From: Alphaproteobacteria bacterium 46_93_T64
GTDB taxonomy: Bacteria; Pseudomonadota; Alphaproteobacteria; Sneathiellales; Sneathiellaceae
DNA: 60,945 bases
NCBI GenBank assembly: GCA_002163135.1
Contig: MAAN01000038.1
Span: 1 to 60,945 of the forward strand
Direction: 5' to 3'
This document shows, piece by piece, positions 55,926 through 60,945 of this stretch. Position 1 is the stretch's first letter, and every line of letters starts with the position of its first letter. Below the pieces are notes generated by a model. It did not search any database. It was not told where the DNA came from and worked only from the letters and a program-made list of their open reading frames with translations. The position numbers and the translations under genes were made by a program.

Positions 55926-56624
55926 ATGAAAGTAATTGCGGTTGCGTCACAAAAAGGTGGTTCTGGCAAAACGACACTTGCAGGTCACCTAGCTGTCCAA
56001 GCAGAGATGGCCGGCGCTGGCCCCGTTGCGCTAGTTGATACGGACCCTCAAGGTAGCTTGTCAGAATGGTGGAATGAACGCGAAGCGGAAACCCCATTAT
56101 TCGCTCGTACAACCATTGAAAATCTAAAATCAGATGTGGACCGCATGTCCCATATGGGAATTAAACTTCTCATCATTGATACACCTCCTGCAATTACTGA
56201 AACTATTGCAACGGTACTGACAGTTGCGGATCTTTTAATTATCCCAACAAGGCCTAGCCCTCATGATCTACGAGCCGTTGGTGCGACAGTTGAGCTTGCT
56301 GAAGGGCTTGATACGCCCCTTATATTCGTCGTCAACGGCGCTACACCACGGGCCCGGATCACAAGTGAAGCCGCTATTGCCTTGTCGCAACACGGAACTC
56401 TTGCACCTTCCATTGTACATCAGAGGGTCGATTTTGCATCCAGTATGATTGATGGGCGCACTGTAATGGAATTAAACGCTGCTTCTAAATCCAGTGAGGA
56501 AATCACAAAATTGTGGCATTACGTTCAAGGTCGAATAGATGGAAAACAGGCAACAATGTCTAACCAGATCAGTAAAGCCACGACACCAAAAAGAAGCTTC
56601 TTAAACGACTCTGCTCACGTTTAA
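55926..56624 (+). CDS. ParA-family ATPase
   Basis: A 232-residue deviant Walker ATPase of the ParA/MinD group. Seen: KGGSGKTTLAG P-loop, VDTDPQGSLSEWW switch I-like motif, DTPPAITE Walker B, and PTRPSPHDLRAVG. Members use ATP-dependent dimerisation on DNA or membrane to position cargo. There is no ParB gene next to it; instead a ribbon-helix-helix-like protein follows 27 bases later. An orphan positioning system is more likely than chromosome partitioning. Confidence 0.93.
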   Translation: MKVIAVASQKGGSGKTTLAGHLAVQAEMAGAGPVALVDTDPQGSLSEWWNEREAETPLFARTTIENLKSDVDRMSHMGIKLLIIDTPPAITETIATVLTVADLLIIPTRPSPHDLRAVGATVELAEGLDTPLIFVVNGATPRARITSEAAIALSQHGTLAPSIVHQRVDFASSMIDGRTVMELNAASKSSEEITKLWHYVQGRIDGKQATMSNQISKATTPKRSFLNDSAHV

Positions 56625-56651
56625 TCTGTTTTCCAGAAAGAAAGACGTCCG

Positions 56652-57122
56652 ATGAAAGCATCATTTTTATCAGGTTCCCTGATCAGTTCAAAAGGATTTG
56701 CTAGTCCAGCAACTCGATCTCAGCCACCAAAAGATCTACTCGCCAAACGCCGCCCTGTTCAACCGACAGCGCCTGTGAGTACAACAACACGCTCTCCAGA
56801 TGTTATGAGCGATATATCTGTACAAGAGTCAATTTTAAGCCGACCAGCAAGCCGACAGCCGAAATTGAAAAAACCGACGGCCAGTTCATTGCAAACCTTC
56901 AAAGCTGAGTCTGAAAAGCTTAAAAAGGATAACACTGGAAGAGTCCGAATGAGCGTCCGAATGTCTTCGGATGAACATTTACAACTAAAATTGTTAGCCG
57001 CTCATTCGAAAAAGTCCGCCCAATGCATAATCGAAGAAGCATTGAGTGAATATGTAGCTAATCACGGTGATGAAATTCTCCCCGAGGCATGTAGCTGCAT
57101 TCGGAAAAAGACTTACAGTTGA
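56652..57122 (+). CDS. ribbon-helix-helix-like protein of the parA operon
   Basis: A 156-residue protein. The first 95 residues are low-complexity, serine/proline/lysine-rich and probably disordered. The C-terminal part RVRMSVRMSSDEHLQLKLLAAHSKKSAQCIIEEALSEYV has the strand-helix-helix pattern of ribbon-helix-helix DNA-binding domains. Small RHH proteins are frequent ParA partners and can autoregulate. Similarity is by pattern, so DNA binding is inferred. Confidence 0.7.
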   Translation: MKASFLSGSLISSKGFASPATRSQPPKDLLAKRRPVQPTAPVSTTTRSPDVMSDISVQESILSRPASRQPKLKKPTASSLQTFKAESEKLKKDNTGRVRMSVRMSSDEHLQLKLLAAHSKKSAQCIIEEALSEYVANHGDEILPEACSCIRKKTYS

Positions 57123-57139
57123 TAGAAGGAAACGGCCTC

Positions 57140-57907
57140 ATGCAAAATGTTGTTGAAGAGGACGAACTTGAAGTTAGTGGCAGCGCAGCCTCTCTTGCTC
57201 GAATTCAAGTTCGTAAATCAAAAGTCAGCGTTAATTTAGAGCTAGCTCCTGCAAAAGCCGGTGACATAACGCAACGACTTGCAGCTTTAAGTGCTGAATT
57301 GGATTGCGAACTTGAGACTTCAACATCCACCACAGAGAATTCTGCTGTTACTACTGTAGATGATGCTCAACATTTTGCACCGCGAAAGTCACCCGAACGC
57401 CGCATACAAACACAGAGTACCTCTCATCCTGATCAACGAAGAACCCAGGATCGCCGACGTAATACCGGTTGGGGTCAGAAAAAAGAAACACGCCCTGATA
57501 TCTTGAGTTATTGGATGGATATCCGAAGAAGCAGGCGTTATCCGTCGTGGCAAACTTTGGAACCCGAGGTAATCGGTAAACATTGGCCAAATTGCATCCT
57601 TGTTCATTGCAACAAGGAACTTGGCAGACTACAGGTCAAATACGAGTTCACTAATGCAGTGCGTAAAGCCACACAAGCTGGTACGCCTGATGAGGATGTG
57701 ATTGATCGTATCGAATTTACACCAATGATTGTTGACTGGATCCTAGGTCTTGGGCGAGTAGTTGCAAGTAGCGGAAAACCGACGCACGACACTCAGTCTT
57801 TTCCATCGGTCACAGGCGAATATCCACTAAGAGTGATTGCACTGCCCTTAAGTGATGATCTACGTTCTGTTGATCATGTGTTGTGCTACATTCAGCAGCT
57901 CAAATAA
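57140..57907 (+). CDS. PAS_5-like protein of the parA operon
   Basis: About 255 residues. The N-terminal half is charged and low-complexity; residues about 125-255 resemble the PAS_5 family (DILSYWMDIRRSRRYPSWQTLEPEVIGKHWPNCILVHC, and ending RVIALPLSDDLRSVDHVLCYIQ). I start at ATG 57140 with AAGGAA eight bases upstream; an overlapping TTG would add seven residues. Its role is unknown; it probably senses or docks for the parA operon, with which it is tightly spaced. Confidence 0.72.
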   Translation: MQNVVEEDELEVSGSAASLARIQVRKSKVSVNLELAPAKAGDITQRLAALSAELDCELETSTSTTENSAVTTVDDAQHFAPRKSPERRIQTQSTSHPDQRRTQDRRRNTGWGQKKETRPDILSYWMDIRRSRRYPSWQTLEPEVIGKHWPNCILVHCNKELGRLQVKYEFTNAVRKATQAGTPDEDVIDRIEFTPMIVDWILGLGRVVASSGKPTHDTQSFPSVTGEYPLRVIALPLSDDLRSVDHVLCYIQQLK

Positions 57908-57920
57908 ACTATAAGTCTTA

Positions 57921-58274
57921 TTATTTGAGCTTCCCGAGTATTTCGCATTGTTCTGATGCTGTAAATCCGACTATAATCGTGTCGCTCAATTCAAATATAG
58001 GCCGCTTCATTAACGTTGGCTCATCACGCAGCATCGTATAAGGCTCACCAGCCTCTAGTGCAGCCCTACTATCCTCATCAAGCTTCCGGTAGGTAGTTCC
58101 ACGTTTGTTTACCAATTTGTTGCGGCCAACGGCCTCATCCCATCTTTTTACACGGTTTTCGGATACAGGTTTTTTTCGGAAATCATGGAATTCGTGAGCA
58201 ATACCTTGTTCTTCCGCCCACTTAAGAGCCTTCCGAACAGTGTCACAGTTTTTAATACCATAGATTGTAATCAT
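57921..58274 (-). CDS. ArsC/Spx-family reductase-like protein
   Basis: A 117-residue thioredoxin-fold protein of the ArsC/Spx/YffB group. Seen: MITIYGIKNCDTVRKALKW with a single cysteine of the CxxT form, FHDFRKKPVS, LVNKRGTTYRKL, and LMKRPIFEL. It lacks the cysteine triad of classical arsenate reductase, so it is closer to the YffB or Spx-like members, which use glutathione or act on other substrates. ATG 58274 is favoured over one three codons upstream. It converges on the PAS_5-like gene. Confidence 0.88.
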   Translation of the reverse strand: MITIYGIKNCDTVRKALKWAEEQGIAHEFHDFRKKPVSENRVKRWDEAVGRNKLVNKRGTTYRKLDEDSRAALEAGEPYTMLRDEPTLMKRPIFELSDTIIVGFTASEQCEILGKLK

Positions 58275-58416
58275 TGTATTCATCCAGAAACGAAAAATTA
58301 ACCTAGCTCCATACTTACCGACCCTCTACAGGTTGTGCAAGACTTGTTATATTTGGCCCTGAATTGTCACATAGCTAGCATTTTTCCGTCTTGTTCTAAC
58401 ATGCAGGAGAAGAATG

Positions 58417-59631
58417 ATGGAATTATTGAAAACCCTTGTGCGATCGGTTTTTGGAGGGCCTTCCAGAAAGAAAACAGAGGATCCTTCAGAAGCTGTGCTC
58501 TCAAATTCCATTGAGAATGCAATGCTCCTCATCTTAACGGCATCGGAGAATGCAATTATACTTAATCGAGAAGCTGTTAATTGCATCATAGAAGCAAAAA
58601 ATTCTCAGATAAAAGGTAAGTTGGACACTAAAACTGAACAAGAATTTTGGATGGCGTATGAAGAAATTGCTAACAACATGCTGCCCATCAACATTGACAG
58701 TATCAAAGCGACATACGATCCGGATCGCAATAGTCGATTCTCATTTTCGAATTTATTTAAATTTCGCAGAATACCACTTTCGCGTAAATGTGCCTCCAAT
58801 TACAAACTGCTATCTTTGGCGACCTTACTTTTATTGATCGCAATCCAGATTTACTGGTATATCGGCTACACACTTACTACAGACATTAACCAACAAAGCC
58901 AAACAATCGATAGGTTGAACATCGACCTTGAAAACGCGTTACTAGAGGAGGATAACTCGCAGATTTCTGCGAAATACTCCCATTATATGCTTCTAACCAG
59001 TTCTGATAAAATTACGATAAAGATTAAGGAGCATTTAAACTGGAAAGAAGCCGCTATACGACATTTAGAAAACTGGAACCAACTGTGGTCAAGCTTAGAC
59101 TTGATAACCCTCCAGCCATGGCAACAACCCCTATATTCTCGCCTGTCGACAGCAGTTCAGCGACGTATTCAGTTTGTCGCCGCAGGGAATACGCTTCAGG
59201 CACTAAGTGAATATATCCTCCCCATACTGTATGGCCTTATTGGCGCCTGTTTTTTCATTCTAAGGCAATTACCCAAGGAAATTGAAACACTTACCTTTTC
59301 CATGAACTCTTATATCAGTTATAGTCTTCGAATTGCACAAGGCCCACTAGCGGGTATGATGGTCAGTTATTTTTTCACATCAGAACAGGAAAACCCCAAC
59401 ATTTCCGCCACTAGCGGCATACAAATTCAGTCTTTGGAACCGGGATTAAGTACGGTGAGTCCTCTCGCTGTGGCATTTCTCGCTGGATACAGTATTGAGT
59501 TCATTTTCAGGTTCCTCGACAAAATATTGGACTCATCTACAAACAAAAATGACGTGCCAAAAGAAATCCGCACGCCCATTCAGTCAAGAAAAAAACCGAA
59601 GTCATTGAAAATGAAAGAGAACTCGGAATAA
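58417..59631 (+). CDS. unrecognised inner membrane protein
   Basis: A 404-residue protein I do not recognise. A soluble N-terminus of about 120 residues is followed by a membrane helix (about 125-150, LLSLATLLLLIAIQIYWYIGY), a long predominantly helical periplasmic-type region to residue 260, a helix pair (ILPILYGLIGACFFILRQL and a weaker one near AGMMVSYFF), a final helix (LAVAFLAGYSIEFIFRFLD) and a basic tail. AGGAG is seven bases before ATG 58417. There is no known catalytic motif. It may be a membrane sensor or transporter accessory. Confidence 0.75.
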   Translation: MELLKTLVRSVFGGPSRKKTEDPSEAVLSNSIENAMLLILTASENAIILNREAVNCIIEAKNSQIKGKLDTKTEQEFWMAYEEIANNMLPINIDSIKATYDPDRNSRFSFSNLFKFRRIPLSRKCASNYKLLSLATLLLLIAIQIYWYIGYTLTTDINQQSQTIDRLNIDLENALLEEDNSQISAKYSHYMLLTSSDKITIKIKEHLNWKEAAIRHLENWNQLWSSLDLITLQPWQQPLYSRLSTAVQRRIQFVAAGNTLQALSEYILPILYGLIGACFFILRQLPKEIETLTFSMNSYISYSLRIAQGPLAGMMVSYFFTSEQENPNISATSGIQIQSLEPGLSTVSPLAVAFLAGYSIEFIFRFLDKILDSSTNKNDVPKEIRTPIQSRKKPKSLKMKENSE

Positions 59632-59914
59632 TAGAATTTATTATCTTAAATTAGAACAATCTTTTATTACAAATTAACGTTATGTTAAGACTCTCAACAG
59701 ATTATAGGTCTTGTCCAAGGTTGATCGGAGCTGTCATCGCCTCTTTCCAAGCCCCCCCCTTAAGGGTGATACAGCTTCGATTACTTGGATTTTTATCAAA
59801 ACAGCCTTCCTCAAAAAAATGACCTCATTTAAACGCCATTCGTTTAACGAAAAAGTAAGAGAACAAGTTCATCTTATTGTTGCGATGTCGTATTAACAAA
59901 AAAGAGTCATCAAC

Positions 59915-60945
59915 TTGCACCGAATTGAAGTAAAAAAAGGCCAACAGGTTCTGACTGATTTAGAAGCTGGAAATTGCGCTTATATCGTAGAATCCGGTAA
60001 AATCTCAGTTGAAGACCGTGTTTCAAGCCAATCGTCGTATACCGTTAATCCCGGAGAGATGTTCGGTGAATATGGCGTAATTGAAGATGCACATCATTAC
60101 TCAACGGCCATTGCATTAGAAGACAGCTTGCTGGTTGTTGTGACACAGTCTGAAATTGAAGAAAAAAGTGCAGCAGCAGATCCCATGATCAGTCTGTTTT
60201 TAAATTTCTTTATGGACCGCTGCCATAGCCTTACTGTTCGCAATTTCGGAACGGACGAGCAAGTCAAAAAATTCACTTCGCGGCGGAAGCGAAGAGAAAC
60301 CAAAAGCCAAGCAAACCGCACCGAGATAGTTCAACAATTCCAGATCAAAGAAGAATTACAACGCGCGCTAGAAAATGATGAATTCGTGCTTCATTACCAA
60401 CCCATTATTTCCCTTAGAGGGGGGTTTACAGCTGGATTTGAAGGGCTTATTCGTTGGCAGCATCCTGAGCGCGGCCTTCTCTCTCCGTTTCACTTTATCG
60501 ATATAGCTGAAAAAACAAATATGATCGTTCCTATCGGTGAATGGGTATTCCAAGAAGCATGCAAAAAAGTTGGGGATTTCAATAAAAGGGCAGCAAATTC
60601 ACGTAGCCCGGAAATATTCGTCAGCATAAATGTCTCTGCTATTCAGTTTGGCGTTCCGGGAATGGTCGAATGCTTCAAAGAAATCGCGAAGAAGACCAAA
60701 GTCGATGTCTCAAAAATTCAACTTGAGATTACTGAAAGCATCTTGATGGAAGATGCTGACAGCGCAAAGAAAATGCTGCATGAACTCAAAGATTTTGGGT
60801 TTCAGCTTATTTTAGACGATTTTGGCACCGGCTATTCAAGCCTTAGCTATTTACATCAATTCCCTATCGATAAACTGAAAATTGATCGTTCCTTCACTAA
60901 TGCCATGCTGAATGATCAGTCTAGTTTAGAGATTGTGAGAGCTAT
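59915..60945 (+). CDS. cyclic-nucleotide-binding domain/EAL protein (cut by window end)
   Basis: An incomplete gene of at least 343 residues. Residues 1-110 are a cNMP-type beta-roll (GEMFGEYGVIEDA). A short basic linker follows, then an EAL phosphodiesterase domain: FVLHYQPII, FEGLIRW (EGL in place of EAL), SINVSAIQF, LEITESI, LILDDFGTGYSSL and IDKLKIDRSF. The metal and base residues (Glu, Asn, Glu, two Asp, Lys) are all present. A TTG start at 59915 is the only usable start after an in-frame stop at 59894. It should degrade c-di-GMP under control of a bound ligand. No stop is reached before 60945. Confidence 0.87.
   Translation, partial: MHRIEVKKGQQVLTDLEAGNCAYIVESGKISVEDRVSSQSSYTVNPGEMFGEYGVIEDAHHYSTAIALEDSLLVVVTQSEIEEKSAAADPMISLFLNFFMDRCHSLTVRNFGTDEQVKKFTSRRKRRETKSQANRTEIVQQFQIKEELQRALENDEFVLHYQPIISLRGGFTAGFEGLIRWQHPERGLLSPFHFIDIAEKTNMIVPIGEWVFQEACKKVGDFNKRAANSRSPEIFVSINVSAIQFGVPGMVECFKEIAKKTKVDVSKIQLEITESILMEDADSAKKMLHELKDFGFQLILDDFGTGYSSLSYLHQFPIDKLKIDRSFTNAMLNDQSSLEIVRA

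Noticed and set aside
55926-56624. Plasmid partition locus
   Set aside because: No replication gene, ParB or mobile element nearby; surroundings are chromosomal housekeeping genes.
59711-59896. 61-codon frame upstream of the EAL gene
   Set aside because: Starts at TTG without a ribosome site and includes a C8 homopolymer region; composition unlike coding DNA.

Overview
The window is a chromosomal segment of a flagellated alphaproteobacterium with moderate-to-low GC. The evidence is the dense lepB-rnc-era / acpS-pdxJ / pyrE-rel-rpoZ-folK housekeeping block, a FliX-type flagellar regulator, a DksA with one cysteine in its finger region, DUF2336 and DUF6468 proteins, a LdtR-like MarR regulator and a split flg operon with sigma-54 promoters. 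It most resembles the Rhodospirillales/Kiloniellales/Sneathiellales side of the class; I cannot name a genus. I see no rRNA, tRNA, insertion sequence, prophage or CRISPR array.

Layout. 0.2-1.7 kb: a PAS histidine kinase and a small Sel1-like protein. 1.9-10.1 kb: a long minus-strand housekeeping run (folK, rpoZ, rel, pyrE, DUF2062, pdxJ, acpS, lepB, rnc, era) ending in a hairpin terminator. 10.2-13.9 kb: a NYN/LabA-like protein, a DUF2235-PilZ fusion whose serine nucleophile is replaced by glycine, then smpB and dapA. 14.2-16.5 kb: TadG-TadE-TadE pilus-type pseudopilins. 16.6-24.1 kb: pepN, a soluble lytic transglycosylase, a HAD dehalogenase, an alpha/beta hydrolase and a serine/threonine dehydratase. 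24.7-25.7 kb: a two-gene unit, a 55-residue peptide carrying two copies of a 12-residue motif (VRLGNMxPAFRV) and a 263-residue protein I recognise as DUF6065-like. I consider this the best candidate for an undescribed system, most economically a ribosomally made, modified peptide (RiPP-like) precursor plus partner. 25.8-31.4 kb: a chemoreceptor, a periplasmic solute-binding protein, a PAS-GAF histidine kinase and a class V aminotransferase.

31.5-47.3 kb is a flagellar/chemotaxis region. The minus operon holds fliL, fliM, DUF6468, motE-like, cheZ, two MotB/OmpA-like proteins and a 1134-residue secreted TPR protein. FliM carries an unusual four-copy acidic/methionine-alanine repeat ahead of its CheY-binding peptide. 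One of the two MotB-like proteins has lost the proton-channel aspartate, and no MotA is encoded here. The plus operons are flgF-flgG-flgA-flgH and flgI-flgJ-flgN-like, each behind a sigma-54 -24/-12 element with exact spacing; dksA and fliX lie between them on the other strand. In Caulobacter FliX works with FlbD on sigma-54 flagellar promoters, so the arrangement makes regulatory sense. A FlaG-like gene closes the region.

47.9-60.9 kb: a MarR/LdtR-like regulator; a DUF2336 - PAS histidine kinase - DUF2336 sandwich; moaA, NAD kinase, enoyl-CoA hydratase; an orphan ParA - ribbon-helix-helix-like - PAS_5-like operon behind an AT-rich palindromic leader; an ArsC/Spx-like protein; an unrecognised membrane protein; and, cut by the window edge, a cyclic-nucleotide-binding-domain/EAL protein with a TTG start.
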